A stretch of DNA of 64,000 nucleotides from Thalassomonas sp. RHCl1 (GTDB lineage: Bacteria; Pseudomonadota; Gammaproteobacteria; Enterobacterales; Alteromonadaceae), in NCBI RefSeq assembly GCF_947387555.1, contig NZ_CANDNZ010000007.1, forward strand, positions 62,001 through 126,000, in the 5' to 3' direction. Below, piece after piece: positions 33,007-41,624 of this stretch. The notes beneath the pieces were generated by a model. That model did no database searches, had not been told where the DNA came from, and worked only from the letters and a program-made list of their open reading frames with translations. The position numbers were made by a program, and so were the translations under genes. The first letter of the stretch is position 1, and the number at the start of each line of letters is the position of its first letter.

Positions 33007-33441
33007 TTAATTACATGCCTGGCAGGTGCCGTGGGCTTCGATGATTTGGTGGCTGATATTGAAACCGCTGGCGTCTGCCATTGAGCGTAATGCCAGGTCA
33101 AAATTGTTTGACTGAATTTCTTCCACATGGCCGCATTCATCGCAGATCAGCAGTTGTACTGGATGATTGCATTCACTGAAATGGTGGCACATCACAAAGG
33201 CATTAATAGATTCTATTTTATGGACAAACCCCTGCTTGCTGAGGAAGTCCAGCGCCCGGTAGATGGTGGCGGGTTTTGCTGCCGGATCTATGGCTTTCAG
33301 TTCCTCCAGCAATTCATAAGCGCCGACGGCACCGTCATGTTCGGCAAGCAGCAAAAAGACTTGTTCGCGAATTTTTGTCAACCGGGCGCCCCGTTGCTGG
33401 CACACCTGTTGAGCTTGTTGTAGTAGTCCCTGAATAGCCAT
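33007..33441 (-). CDS. zur: Fur-family regulator, Zur type
   Basis: 144 residues. Winged helix (TKIREQVFLLLAEHDGAVGA, then KPATIYRALDFLSKQGFVHK) followed by the dimerisation domain with metal sites: MCHHFSECNH, structural zinc CDECG and C-terminal CQAC. The double CxxC pattern and overall sequence match Zur, the zinc-responsive repressor of zinc uptake, better than Fur. No zinc transporter genes are adjacent. Confidence 0.88.
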   Translation of the reverse strand: MAIQGLLQQAQQVCQQRGARLTKIREQVFLLLAEHDGAVGAYELLEELKAIDPAAKPATIYRALDFLSKQGFVHKIESINAFVMCHHFSECNHPVQLLICDECGHVEEIQSNNFDLALRSMADASGFNISHQIIEAHGTCQACN

Positions 33442-33555
33442 ATCGTTATCGTTTGAGAGTTTGCCTCAGTTTATCATATGAGTGCGCTGCTGCAAAATAG
33501 CGCTGGCGATAAACTGGTCTGAACTGGTTTTGGCTGAGCTGCTACTGCCGAAGGG

Positions 33556-35055
33556 CTATTGCACTTGATGGTTATTTAGAAAAACCTGGTTGAAATAACG
33601 GGTAAACTCGTTTTGATTGTTTTTTGCCACCCCTTGCAATTGCATCTGGTAAAAGGCTTGGGTGGGGATGCGTTTCTTTAATGAGAAATTAAAATCGTCA
33701 ATTAATTGCGCGGTTTTCGCCGATTTTGCACACATCATATGTCCTAAAAGATAGCTGTCGGCTCCTTCAATAGCGTAGCTGTATATCTCTTCTTTGCTGA
33801 TTTGCGGCCAGTAAAAGTCAACTTCGGAAGGATATTCTATCAGGAGTTCAAAACGGCCGTTATTGAGTTGTTTTAAGGCGGTTTTAGCATCTACCGGGGT
33901 CGGGTAGCGATGCGTCTGGTCTATCTGGCTAAGCTGTTGATCTAAGCCTTTGCCATAACTCCTGCCGCTGATTTTTGCCAGCCTGAGCTGTTTTCCCCCT
34001 CTCGACGCTTGCTTAGCGAAAAACTGTGGCAAATTAATGGCTTCTTTATCGCTAAGCAGGATTTTACTGTAAAGGTGCTGGCCTAAATAAAGGGAAAAAG
34101 GCTCGCTAAAGGCAAAGTGCGCCTGTCGTTGCCGGGTTTTGAGCATATCGATAAAACAAACGTTATTTCTTTGCTTGTATTGATATATCTTGGAAAAGTC
34201 ATGCATGACCTTATAGGTAAAGTGGTAATTATCCAGTGAGTCCAGTGTCAGGTTGAGGATACGGTTCAGGCTGGGCTCCAGCATAAGCTGTTCTGAATGT
34301 GGTTCTTTTAAAACATTGACTTCATCGGTGTAAATAATAATTTCTTTTTTATCGGGATTAAAATCGGCAAGTCCGGTGCGTTGATAATCATCTGAAAATA
34401 ATTTTTCCAGCTCTCCTGATTGCCTTAATTGCGCCATTTTTTGATCGAACTGTAATGCCAGCTTTTTGCCATGCCGGTTGCGCTGAAAGGCGATATAAAT
34501 ACGGCGGGACGGTAATACTTCAAAGGAGGAAAATTGGTCCTGATATTGCTCCGGCAGGTTATAGCTATAGTCGATAAAAGTATCAATACGTTGATTGGCC
34601 AGCATTTTAAAACCCAGATTGATATCGTCAATCAGGTAGGTGTTTTCAGACTGCGGCAGGTAGCGCTGAAAAGAATAACCCCTGAGCCAGGAAATACTCA
34701 GTTGTTTGAAGTCGTTTAAGTGATTGATGGTTAATGACTTAGGATTGTAAAAAGCCATGATCGGATATTCGGTATCCAGATACCAGTTGGGAAAAAGGGC
34801 GCGTGCTAAGTCTTCTTTATAGACTCCGATAATGATATCAAGTTTCTTCTGGTTGAATTTTTTCAGGGTGCGGTTGAAACTGTCGAGTTTAAAGTCTAGC
34901 TGGTAGTCAGGATAAATTTTCTTCAATAACTCAAAATAGATGCCGCTGCCGTCATTATGGGTATATCCCTGCCACTCATCGGCACCGATAGAAATTTGTT
35001 CGGTGTAGCCGGGGCTTATCAGCATAAAGAACAATAATGCGGTGATTAACTTCAA
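33556..35055 (-). CDS. Periplasmic protein with two tandem solute-binding domains (SBP family 3 like)
   Basis: 499 residues with a signal peptide (KLITALLFFMLISPGYT). Residues ~20-220 form one amino-acid-type binding domain (ISIGADEWQGYTHNDGSGIY, GSGIYFELLKKIYPDYQLDF, KKLDIIIGVYKEDL). Residues ~228-480 form a second, diverged copy (IIIYTDEVNVLKEP; LDSLDNYHFTYKVMHDFSKI). No permease or ATPase gene is adjacent and no membrane or output domain is fused. It may be a sensor or scavenger rather than a transporter component. Ligand unknown. Confidence 0.7.
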   Translation of the reverse strand: MKLITALLFFMLISPGYTEQISIGADEWQGYTHNDGSGIYFELLKKIYPDYQLDFKLDSFNRTLKKFNQKKLDIIIGVYKEDLARALFPNWYLDTEYPIMAFYNPKSLTINHLNDFKQLSISWLRGYSFQRYLPQSENTYLIDDINLGFKMLANQRIDTFIDYSYNLPEQYQDQFSSFEVLPSRRIYIAFQRNRHGKKLALQFDQKMAQLRQSGELEKLFSDDYQRTGLADFNPDKKEIIIYTDEVNVLKEPHSEQLMLEPSLNRILNLTLDSLDNYHFTYKVMHDFSKIYQYKQRNNVCFIDMLKTRQRQAHFAFSEPFSLYLGQHLYSKILLSDKEAINLPQFFAKQASRGGKQLRLAKISGRSYGKGLDQQLSQIDQTHRYPTPVDAKTALKQLNNGRFELLIEYPSEVDFYWPQISKEEIYSYAIEGADSYLLGHMMCAKSAKTAQLIDDFNFSLKKRIPTQAFYQMQLQGVAKNNQNEFTRYFNQVFLNNHQVQ

Positions 35056-35455
35056 AAGATCTGACCTGCGTTAACAAAATATATATATACTCTTTACCGA
35101 TTTGCTTAATTTCTTATCGGTTTAGCTCATACGTTATATCTAACTGTCGGCGAGAGTCAATTAATCAGCAAAGAATTCACGGGAGCGGGAATAGGGGAAT
35201 TGACCGGGATTATCTCATTCTTGTTGAATTTCTGCATATTCTTTACCGGGATAATTGTAATGAAGTATTGTTTGCAAAGTATCCTGGTGCAAATCAAACC
35301 GGTAACATCATTTGTGGCTCTTATCTCGTAAGTAACCCTACCTGTCATTATTTTTGTTTAGTTCTTGTGTGGGGGCTCTGTTAAAGGCCTTATTATCCTT
35401 GGTTAGGGTTTTGTCCTGGCGACAAATGAATGGGGCCCGTTTCATGAAAAGTTAT
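35056..35455. other. Intergenic region
   Basis: 400 bases between two minus-strand genes. Near the left end is an alternating TA run (35079-35089) and an inverted repeat ACCGAT/ATCGGT (35096-35121) that could belong to the promoter of the binding-protein gene. The 63-codon frame at 35157-35348 has no ribosome site or recognisable composition. Nothing else is supported. Confidence 0.45.
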
Positions 35456-36379
35456 TCAAACAAATCTGGCTTTAAAAGCTGACGGGCTTAGTCCAATGAC
35501 TTTAATGAAAACTTTACGAAAACTGTTGACGTCATCATAGCCGATATTCAGGGATATTTGCTCAAAACTCTGTGTGCTCGATTCTAAGAGTTCGCATGCC
35601 TTTTGTACTCGAATTCTTTGAATATATTGTATAGGTTTCATTGTTGTTGCCTGGGTAAACTGGCGCAGGAAGGTACGTTCACTCATACAGGCCAAAGCAG
35701 CCAACATAGCAATATTCAAGGCTTGGTTATAATGTGCCTGTATATAGTGCTGAACTTGCAATATCTGTTGATTGCCGTGGCTGAGTTTGGGGGTAAAGCT
35801 GTCGTAATAGCGCTGTTCTCTTTTGCCTGTATCGACAATAAGGTATTTGCCAAGTGTGCGCATGATATGTGGCCGGGTGAATTGTGCGACTATTTCCAGT
35901 CCCAGGTCGACCCACGACATCAAACCACCGGCACTGATTATATCTCCATCATTAATGAGCAAGCTTTCTATCTTAAGGCAGACTTTGGGGTATTGCTTAT
36001 TGAATTTATCTGCCAACTGCCAATGTGTGGTCGCTGCCCGGTGATCTAAAAGCTTTGTTTGAGCAAGTATAAAGGTGCCTGCACAGGCTGAACATAAGAT
36101 TGCCCCGCTTTGGTGGGCGTGGTTGAGAAATGTTAATAATCCGCTTTCGGGGGCACGGTAATAATCACCGTCTAAGTTGGGAGGAAGAATAACGATATCG
36201 CTTTGTACGACAGAGCCCAATTCTTTCTCTGGGCAGGCTACGGTTATTGCAAACCGGGTATCCAGCTGGCTTTCCGCAATTATCCGGTTAGCGATTAAAA
36301 AAAGTTCTTTTAACCCCTGTACCGCACTTTGCAGTGCATTAGGATAGTCGATAATAACGACATGAACATTTTTTGTCAT
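35456..36379 (-). CDS. GlxA/FtrA-type transcription regulator (DJ-1/PfpI plus AraC)
   Basis: 307 residues. The N-terminal ~180 residues form a DJ-1/PfpI-like sensor domain (VHVVIIDYPNALQSAVQGLK; the GAILCSACAGTFILAQTKLL elbow with its Cys; DHRAATTHWQ). The C-terminal ~100 residues are two AraC helix-turn-helix motifs (MLAALACMSERTFLRQFTQA; ISLNIGYDDVNSFRKVFIKV). It is divergent from the isochorismatase-like gene at 36479, so it probably regulates that gene and its neighbours. Inducer unknown. Confidence 0.88.
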   Translation of the reverse strand: MTKNVHVVIIDYPNALQSAVQGLKELFLIANRIIAESQLDTRFAITVACPEKELGSVVQSDIVILPPNLDGDYYRAPESGLLTFLNHAHQSGAILCSACAGTFILAQTKLLDHRAATTHWQLADKFNKQYPKVCLKIESLLINDGDIISAGGLMSWVDLGLEIVAQFTRPHIMRTLGKYLIVDTGKREQRYYDSFTPKLSHGNQQILQVQHYIQAHYNQALNIAMLAALACMSERTFLRQFTQATTMKPIQYIQRIRVQKACELLESSTQSFEQISLNIGYDDVNSFRKVFIKVIGLSPSAFKARFV

Positions 36380-36478
36380 TTTTGAACTGGTTTATGGCAG
36401 TTACGCCATAGGTGTGATTGATATGTGTTTTGCATAATAGTGCCTACAACACGTTGAAACAATACACGAGAGATGATT

Positions 36479-37042
36479 ATGTCAAATACAGCTTTATTAT
36501 TAATTGATTTTCAAAACGACTATTATGCAAGTTACCCGGGCGCTAAATGGGCGTTATCGGCGACTGAAGCCGCTGCAGCGAATGCTGCTGCTCTGCTGGC
36601 TGAGTTTCGTAAGCAGGCATTGCCGGTTATTCATGTCCGCCATGAGTTTCCTTCACATGATGCACCTTTCTTTTTGCCTGAATCCGAGGGAGCAAAAATT
36701 CACACCAGAGTAGCCCCGGCTAAAGGTGAGCCGGTTATTTTGAAGCATCAAATAAACAGTTTTCGTGATACTGAATTAAAAAGCCTCTTGCAGCGTCTTA
36801 ATGTCGAAAAACTGGTTATTGTTGGTGCAATGAGCCATATGTGCATAGATGCTGTGACCCGTGCTGCTGTCGATTTTGGTTATGAATGCCATGTTGCCCA
36901 CGATGCTTGTGCAACGCTGGATCTGGAATTTAACGGGGTGGTCGTACCTGCTCATCATGTCCATCATGCGTTTATGGCGGCATTAAGTTTCGGTTATTGT
37001 AATGTTGACAGTTCCGAAAATTTGCTGAGTTTAGTCCGGTAG
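36479..37042 (+). CDS. Cysteine hydrolase, isochorismatase family
   Basis: 187 residues from the ATG at 36479, which has GAGAG 6 bases upstream; the ATG at 36473 overlaps that site. Catalytic triad of the family: Asp 10 (LLLIDFQND), Lys 89 (ILKHQINSF) and Cys 122 (GAMSHMCIDA). Such enzymes hydrolyse isochorismate, nicotinamide or related amides; the substrate cannot be told from sequence. Divergent to the GlxA-type regulator, followed by a monooxygenase-like gene and a second family member. Confidence 0.88.
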   Translation: MSNTALLLIDFQNDYYASYPGAKWALSATEAAAANAAALLAEFRKQALPVIHVRHEFPSHDAPFFLPESEGAKIHTRVAPAKGEPVILKHQINSFRDTELKSLLQRLNVEKLVIVGAMSHMCIDAVTRAAVDFGYECHVAHDACATLDLEFNGVVVPAHHVHHAFMAALSFGYCNVDSSENLLSLVR

Positions 37043-37128
37043 GAGAGTTGTCTTAAGGGCTGATGCCGGTAAATAGCCTTAATCAGCCCGGATGAACAGT
37101 GTTTGGATTATCGATTAGGAATTATATT

Positions 37129-37419
37129 GTGAGCCGAATGACAACATTTGCATTTGAAGCAAAACCCGGGCAATCAGAAGCGCTTTTATCTTTTTTTAAA
37201 AAAATTCTACCGGGAACCAGGAGCTTTATAGGGAATAACGGCGCCGAGCTTTCACGCTTATCTGAAAATGAATTTATGATCATAACCTATTGGCAGCAGG
37301 AGCAAAATTTAGAACTGTATCTGAGCTGGAGAGAGAAGAAGGGAGATTTTGCCATCCTGCTGAGCTTTCTTAATCAAGCTCCTGAAATAGTCACTTATGA
37401 GGTGCTTGAAGATATCTAG
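37129..37419 (+). CDS. Antibiotic biosynthesis monooxygenase (ABM) domain protein
   Basis: 96 residues from a GTG at 37129, with AGGA 8 bases upstream; a GTG at 37099 is a less likely start. The sequence FEAKPGQSEALLSFFKKILP, then ENEFMIITYWQQEQNLELYL and SWREK, follows the ABM dimeric alpha/beta barrel pattern found in small quinol monooxygenases. It lies between two isochorismatase-family genes and is probably expressed with them. Substrate unknown. Confidence 0.65.
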   Translation: MSRMTTFAFEAKPGQSEALLSFFKKILPGTRSFIGNNGAELSRLSENEFMIITYWQQEQNLELYLSWREKKGDFAILLSFLNQAPEIVTYEVLEDI

Positions 37420-37516
37420 CCTCACACAGTGGTGTCGCTGTAAGTGATAATAGTGCTACATTGGGTCAAGGTTATTTTACTCTAGCCAGGAGAGCGTTTT
37501 GGCTTTAGGGGGATTT

Positions 37517-38056
37517 ATGCTTGAAAAAGAAAATTGCGGTCTGATCCTGGTGGATATACAGGGCAGTTTAGCCAGGATGGTGCAGCATAGTGAGCTATTT
37601 CTTGCTAATACCAAAAAATTGCTTCAGTGCAGTAAATTGCTGGCGATGCCGGTTATATGGCTAGAGCAAAATCCCAAAGGCTTAGGTGCAACAGTTCCGG
37701 AAATAGTTGAATTGATGAAGGGAGCGGATGCAATTGAGAAGTTTCATTTTAATGCTATGTGTGAACCACAGGTCAATAAGGCTATTAAAGCCACGGGAAG
37801 GCAGGAGTGGCTGGTTGCCGGCATTGAAGCCCATATTTGTGTCTATCAAAGTGTGTTAGGTTTGTTAAATGAAGGGTTTAAAGTTGATGTGGTTTCGGAT
37901 TGCATTTCCTCTCGTTTACAATCAAATATAGATTTGGCGTTAATAAAGATGAGGGATAGCGGCGCCCGTTTAACCAGCTTAGAAATGTGTATTTTTGAAT
38001 TGATGAAAACGTCTAAAATTGAAAACTTTCGCAAGATTCTTTCGATCATAAAGTAA
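37517..38056 (+). CDS. Isochorismatase-family hydrolase (YcaC-like)
   Basis: 179 residues from the ATG at 37517, with AGGGGGA upstream. Triad: Asp 13 (LILVDIQG), Lys 75 (AIEKFHFN) and Cys 108 (GIEAHICVYQS). The GIEAHICV segment resembles the YcaC-like branch rather than the first gene of this group, with which it shares only the fold. Substrate unknown. Confidence 0.85.
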   Translation: MLEKENCGLILVDIQGSLARMVQHSELFLANTKKLLQCSKLLAMPVIWLEQNPKGLGATVPEIVELMKGADAIEKFHFNAMCEPQVNKAIKATGRQEWLVAGIEAHICVYQSVLGLLNEGFKVDVVSDCISSRLQSNIDLALIKMRDSGARLTSLEMCIFELMKTSKIENFRKILSIIK

Positions 38057-38199
38057 GTGATAGGCAGCAATAGTTTGTTTAATCATAGATTATTATTTTT
38101 TTGTTCAGCACTTTATAATCCCGTATAATTTAGCCATCTTTCAGCTGTTACTTCCAATGCCTGAACTCGCTTTAAATTTAAAGGTTTTTTGTTAACTAT

Positions 38200-39165
38200 A
38201 TGATTTCTCATAAACTATCCGTGGCTCCCATGCTCGACTGGACCGATCGTCATTGTCGTTATTTTTACCGGACTATGTCAAAAAAGACTGTTTTATATAC
38301 AGAAATGGTGACAACAGGGGCAATTTTATTTGGCAAAGGGGAGTATTTGGCATTTAATGATGAGGAACATCCACTGGTGTTGCAGTTGGGAGGCAGTGAT
38401 CCGCTTGCCATGACCGAGTGCGCAAAAATTGCTGAGCAGCGTGGTTATGATGAAATCAATATTAATGTCGGTTGCCCTTCGGATCGGGTCCAAAACGGCC
38501 GTTTTGGTGCTTGTTTGATGGCGGAGCCGTCCCTGGTGGCCCAGTGTGTTGAGCAAATGCAAGCGGCGGTGAATATTCCGATCACGGTAAAATCCCGTAT
38601 TGGTATTGACGATCAGGACAGTTACGAGTTTTTGCACCAGTTTATCAGCGAAGTTTCGCAAGCAGGTTGTCAGCATTTCATTATTCATGCGCGAAAAGCC
38701 TGGTTAAGCGGTTTGAGTCCGAAGCAAAACCGTGAAGTGCCGCCGCTGGATTACCAGCGGGTTTACCAGATTAAACAGGATTTTGCTGATCTGGAAATCT
38801 CCATTAATGGCGGGATTAAGTCCTTGGCGGAAGCGAATGAGCATTTAGGCCATCTCGACGGTGTTATGATCGGCCGGGAAATTTACCAGAACCCTTATTT
38901 GCTGGCACAGGCAGATCAAAGCCTGTGGCAAAGCTTTTCACCTGTGATTAGCCGGGCGCAGGTGATCGATGAAATGGCCGATTATATTGACCGTTATGTT
39001 GCAGGCGGCGGCAGGGCCTGGCATGTGCTCAGGCATATGCTGGGGCTGTGCAACGGTTTTGCCGGTGCCAGGTTGTTTCGTCGTCATTTAAGTGAGAGCT
39101 CAAGTAAATCGGGCGCTGACAGTAAAGTGTTGCGGGATGCTTTCGCCCAAGTGTCTTTTGATTAA
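38200..39165 (+). CDS. dusA: tRNA-dihydrouridine synthase A
   Basis: 321 residues. FMN barrel with PMLDWTDRHCRYFYR near the start, ININVGCPSDRVQNGRFGAC containing catalytic Cys 105, IHARKAWLSGLSPKQNREVP (DusA-specific) and INGGIKS / GVMIGREIYQNP at the end. It reduces U20 and U20a in the tRNA D-loop. Stand-alone gene followed by two hairpins. Confidence 0.96.
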   Translation: MISHKLSVAPMLDWTDRHCRYFYRTMSKKTVLYTEMVTTGAILFGKGEYLAFNDEEHPLVLQLGGSDPLAMTECAKIAEQRGYDEININVGCPSDRVQNGRFGACLMAEPSLVAQCVEQMQAAVNIPITVKSRIGIDDQDSYEFLHQFISEVSQAGCQHFIIHARKAWLSGLSPKQNREVPPLDYQRVYQIKQDFADLEISINGGIKSLAEANEHLGHLDGVMIGREIYQNPYLLAQADQSLWQSFSPVISRAQVIDEMADYIDRYVAGGGRAWHVLRHMLGLCNGFAGARLFRRHLSESSSKSGADSKVLRDAFAQVSFD

Positions 39166-39220
39166 CGCGGCATCCGTTTCTTTGGCTTCTGTCTGTCGTT
39201 TAAAATATTTTTTGTGATTA

Positions 39221-39271
39221 AGATTTCCCGTTTTCGGGAAATCTGATCCCTAATTCGGGATCTTGTTTCTT
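39221..39271 (+). terminator. Tandem hairpins after dusA
   Basis: AGATTTCCCG/CGGGAAATCT (39221-39230 and 39235-39244; 10 bp, loop TTTT), directly followed by GATCCC/GGGATC (39245-39250 and 39257-39262) and then TTGTTTCTTCT. Likely dusA terminator. Confidence 0.75.
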
Positions 39272-39326
39272 CTACCCTTCTTACTGTTTTATAACCTCAT
39301 TGTTATTTAATCATTATTTTTACCAA

Positions 39327-39346
39327 TTAGTGGTTTTTTTCACTAA
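39327..39346. promoter_or_regulatory. Putative activator (PspF-like) upstream site
   Basis: TTAGTG (39327-39332) and CACTAA (39341-39346) form a 6-bp inverted repeat about 140 bases before the expected start of the sigma-54 transcript. The adjoining TTTCACT...TTTCAG resembles a TTTCACT...TTCAG block at 41111-41125, which lies ~150 bases before the second sigma-54 start. Position and symmetry suit an enhancer-binding protein such as PspF. Confidence 0.5.
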
Positions 39347-39451
39347 CTTTCAGCTGTTCAATGGCTTTCCTTGTTAGTTCTTTTTCTATCTTAATTTGCC
39401 ATCAAAACTAAATTTCATTAAAAATCATGGTTTTATGATTTTTTTCATTTG

Positions 39452-39468
39452 CTGGCACAACCTTTGTA
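39452..39468 (+). promoter_or_regulatory. Sigma-54 promoter 1
   Basis: CTGGCACAACCTTTGTA fits the -24/-12 pattern TGGCAC-N5-TTGYA, with GG and GT separated by 10 bases. The -12 element TTGTA also occurs in the E. coli pspA promoter. It lies about 90 bases before the small exported protein at 39556 and shares its downstream TTGTAATAG with the second promoter at 41235. Confidence 0.75.
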
Positions 39469-39555
39469 ATAGTTATGTCGACTTAATAATTAATACCGAA
39501 TGAAAGGGAGCTGATTTGGCTACCTTTTTTAATAACAGACTTGTGGAGAATAGTG

Positions 39556-39825
39556 ATGAAATCTTTAGTTACCGTAGTGATGACCGGCTTGTTTTTAACC
39601 TCTTTATCCGTACAAGCCAATGAAGAACTATCAGTAAAGCAGGCAGTTGAAAATATGATGCAGCAAAATGCTGTGCAGTTGAACAAACAAATGCAGCAGG
39701 AAAATCGCCAGGCGATCAGGAAAAACCTGTTATCGGTGCAAGAGCTAAGCAAAGCGAATGAATTGCTGGTACAGACTGGTTATTTCAGCGGTGCTAAAAA
39801 CAATGTCCAGGTTAACGCAAAATAA
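39556..39825 (+). CDS. Small exported protein in Psp-type unit 1
   Basis: 89 residues from the ATG at 39556 (GGAGAA upstream). Signal peptide KSLVTVVMTGLFLTSLSVQA, then a short Gln/Asn-rich helical mature region (AVENMMQQNAVQLNKQMQQE). No family recognised. It has the same build as the 96-residue protein at 41322 (signal peptide, then Gln-rich amphipathic helix) and is preceded by a matching sigma-54 promoter. This suggests a periplasmic partner in envelope-stress response; function inferred only from context. Confidence 0.7.
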   Translation: MKSLVTVVMTGLFLTSLSVQANEELSVKQAVENMMQQNAVQLNKQMQQENRQAIRKNLLSVQELSKANELLVQTGYFSGAKNNVQVNAK

Positions 39826-39839
39826 GTGGGGTTGTGGTT

Positions 39840-39983
39840 ATGATCAGTTTGAGCATGTTATTTATTTTGATGATGCTGCCCGGGGTTGGTTTGTTAGCCG
39901 TGTCATTAATCGTCGCTTATTTTGAAGGTAAGCAAACAAGTTTGCTCAACGATGAATCGTCTATGATTACCGGCTGTGATTAA
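39840..39983 (+). CDS. Small single-span membrane protein
   Basis: 47 residues, 14 bp after the preceding gene and preceded by a GGGG-containing site. MISLSMLFILMMLPGVGLLA continues with VSLIVAYF, forming one membrane helix (~5-29), followed by a short polar tail ending TGCD. Size and topology recall small Psp proteins such as PspB, but I see no PspB signature. Probably co-transcribed with the gene at 39556 from the sigma-54 promoter. Confidence 0.55.
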   Translation: MISLSMLFILMMLPGVGLLAVSLIVAYFEGKQTSLLNDESSMITGCD

Positions 39984-40142
39984 ACGGATGGTGCTGGCTG
40001 TCCGTTTTATCTCTATTTTTTCTTTGCTGCCTAAGCCATAGGCTATTCCCTTTATTGCCTTTCTTTTCGGCGCTTGGCTGCTGATTTAGTGGTTGAAACC
40101 GGCCATTTTTAAAATTAAGCTAGTTTAATTCTTGTTCTATAA

Positions 40143-41000
40143 ATGCTAGCTATGTCAATTACTTTTAAGCATATCATTACCCCCGAACAGCTTTTATCAA
40201 ACCTGGAAGCTGCTAATTTAATTATTCTTGATGCCAGTATTCCTCCTGTGGGAAATAATCCAGCTCCGGTATGCCAGTGGCCGCAATATGCCATTGCCAA
40301 TGCCCGTCGTTTTGATTTGGAAGGACTCTTTTCTGATCAGCAAAGTGATTTACCCCATACCATGGTCTCAGCCGAAGCTTTTACCCGCGAGGCGAGAAAG
40401 CTGGGAATAAATCAGGATAGCCAGATTGTGGTTTATGATGATCTGGGGATTTTTTCCAGTGCCCGGGCCTGGTGGATGTTTAAAGCCATGGGCTTTGACA
40501 ATGTGGCGGTATTAGACGGGGGCTTGCCCCTGTGGTGTCAAAAGCAACTCCCGCAGGCGCCAGCTACAACGCAGGAAATAACACAAGGGAATTTTATTGC
40601 CAGCCCCAGGGGCGGGTATTTTTGTGATTATCATAAGGTGAGCCAGGTATTGACGGATACTGATGTTACTGTGATGGATGCCAGGGGAGCGCCCCGCTTT
40701 TATGGTAAGGAAGCTGAGCCCAGAGCCGGTGTCCGCAGCGGCCATATGCCGGGGGCGGTAAATTTACCTTATCGCGAGTTGCTCAGCGACGGGCAATTTA
40801 AAACAAAAGATGAATTGCAGCAGAAGCTTCGGGCATTAACCGGGGAGAAAAATAGCCTGGTGATGACTTGCGGTTCAGGTATCACCGCCTGTATCCTGGC
40901 GCTTGCCGCCGATTATTGCGGTTATCGGGATATCAGTGTTTATGACGGTTCCTGGAGTGAATGGGGACAAAAGCTGAATTTACCCGTTACTTGCGATTAA
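40143..41000 (+). CDS. sseA: Two-domain sulfurtransferase (rhodanese / SseA-like)
   Basis: 285 residues, two rhodanese domains. The inactive N-terminal domain is at ~1-135 (IILDASIPPVG, DSQIVVYDDLGIFSSARAWW). The catalytic domain has MDARGAPRFYG, RSGHMPGAVNLPY and the active loop CGSGITAC with Cys 243. The CGSG-type loop is characteristic of 3-mercaptopyruvate sulfurtransferase. It lies between the two sigma-54 units of the phage-shock region; E. coli psp also carries a rhodanese (PspE), so a stress link is possible but not shown. Confidence 0.9.
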   Translation: MLAMSITFKHIITPEQLLSNLEAANLIILDASIPPVGNNPAPVCQWPQYAIANARRFDLEGLFSDQQSDLPHTMVSAEAFTREARKLGINQDSQIVVYDDLGIFSSARAWWMFKAMGFDNVAVLDGGLPLWCQKQLPQAPATTQEITQGNFIASPRGGYFCDYHKVSQVLTDTDVTVMDARGAPRFYGKEAEPRAGVRSGHMPGAVNLPYRELLSDGQFKTKDELQQKLRALTGEKNSLVMTCGSGITACILALAADYCGYRDISVYDGSWSEWGQKLNLPVTCD

Positions 41001-41018
41001 TATTGAACGCTGCAACAG

Positions 41019-41042
41019 GCCCGTATGTAATTGCGGGCTTTT
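41019..41042 (+). terminator. Rho-independent terminator after sulfurtransferase
   Basis: GCCCG (41019-41023) and CGGGC (41034-41038) with a 10-base loop, followed by TTTT. Confidence 0.65.
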
Positions 41043-41150
41043 CCTGATCTTTCTCCTTAGTTACCTTTAACGAAAACACCCATTTGCACTTAACTTTTTT
41101 TGTTGGTCAATTTCACTCCTTCAGTGGTTAAAATCGCTATATTTTAGTTT

Positions 41151-41163
41151 GACATAATATGTC
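41151..41163. promoter_or_regulatory. 13-bp palindrome upstream of sigma-54 promoter 2
   Basis: GACATAATATGTC is a 6-bp inverted repeat about a single centre base, ~105 bases before the expected transcript start. A possible activator site, though TTGACA within it could also be a sigma-70 -35 element. Confidence 0.35.
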
Positions 41164-41234
41164 TTTGTTTGGGGTGTCAATCCTTACTTTTGAATTTGTC
41201 TTTATTTATCAGTTGTTTATTTTTTATTTTTAAC

Positions 41235-41251
41235 TTGGCATGTGGATTGTA
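41235..41251 (+). promoter_or_regulatory. Sigma-54 promoter 2 (psp operon)
   Basis: TTGGCATGTGGATTGTA, with GG and GT separated by 10 bases and continuing as ATAG, repeats the pattern of the promoter at 39452. It lies ~70 bases before the exported-protein gene at 41322 that precedes pspA, and matches how psp operons are normally driven (sigma-54 with PspF). Confidence 0.75.
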
Positions 41252-41321
41252 ATAGATAGTTCAAAGCTTATGTGATTAAGCACTTTTATCAGGTTATTTA
41301 AAGGCTATAAGGATCTCGGTT

Positions 41322-41612
41322 ATGAATAAACGAATGAATAAAAAACTGGCACTAGCAGGTATTTTATTAACGGCTTTAGCAACTAACGCCAATGCCCAAC
41401 AGGTGTCGGTAGAAGCGACGGTAAGCCAGTTTGTTGTTGCCCAGGGACAGCAGATGGTGACTGAGCTGACACAGCAGTTGAGCCATTCTATCAGCCAGGA
41501 GATCCGCGAGTTTAAAGCCGAAAGTGCCCAGTTGTTTTCCGGCGAAACGGCCAAAACGACAACGGATAAAAAACAAAACAGTCAAGAATATAAAAATTAT
41601 TTACAAGAGTAG
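41322..41612 (+). CDS. Small exported protein preceding pspA
   Basis: 96 residues (or 92 from the second Met), with AAGG upstream. Signal peptide KKLALAGILLTALATNANA, then a short mature helix rich in Gln, Ser and Glu (SQFVVAQGQQMVTELTQQLS). No family recognised. It is the first gene after the sigma-54 promoter, 12 bp before pspA, so part of the psp operon. Its build parallels the 89-residue protein at 39556. Role unknown. Confidence 0.7.
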   Translation: MNKRMNKKLALAGILLTALATNANAQQVSVEATVSQFVVAQGQQMVTELTQQLSHSISQEIREFKAESAQLFSGETAKTTTDKKQNSQEYKNYLQE

Positions 41613-41624
41613 GAGAGTGCCATT

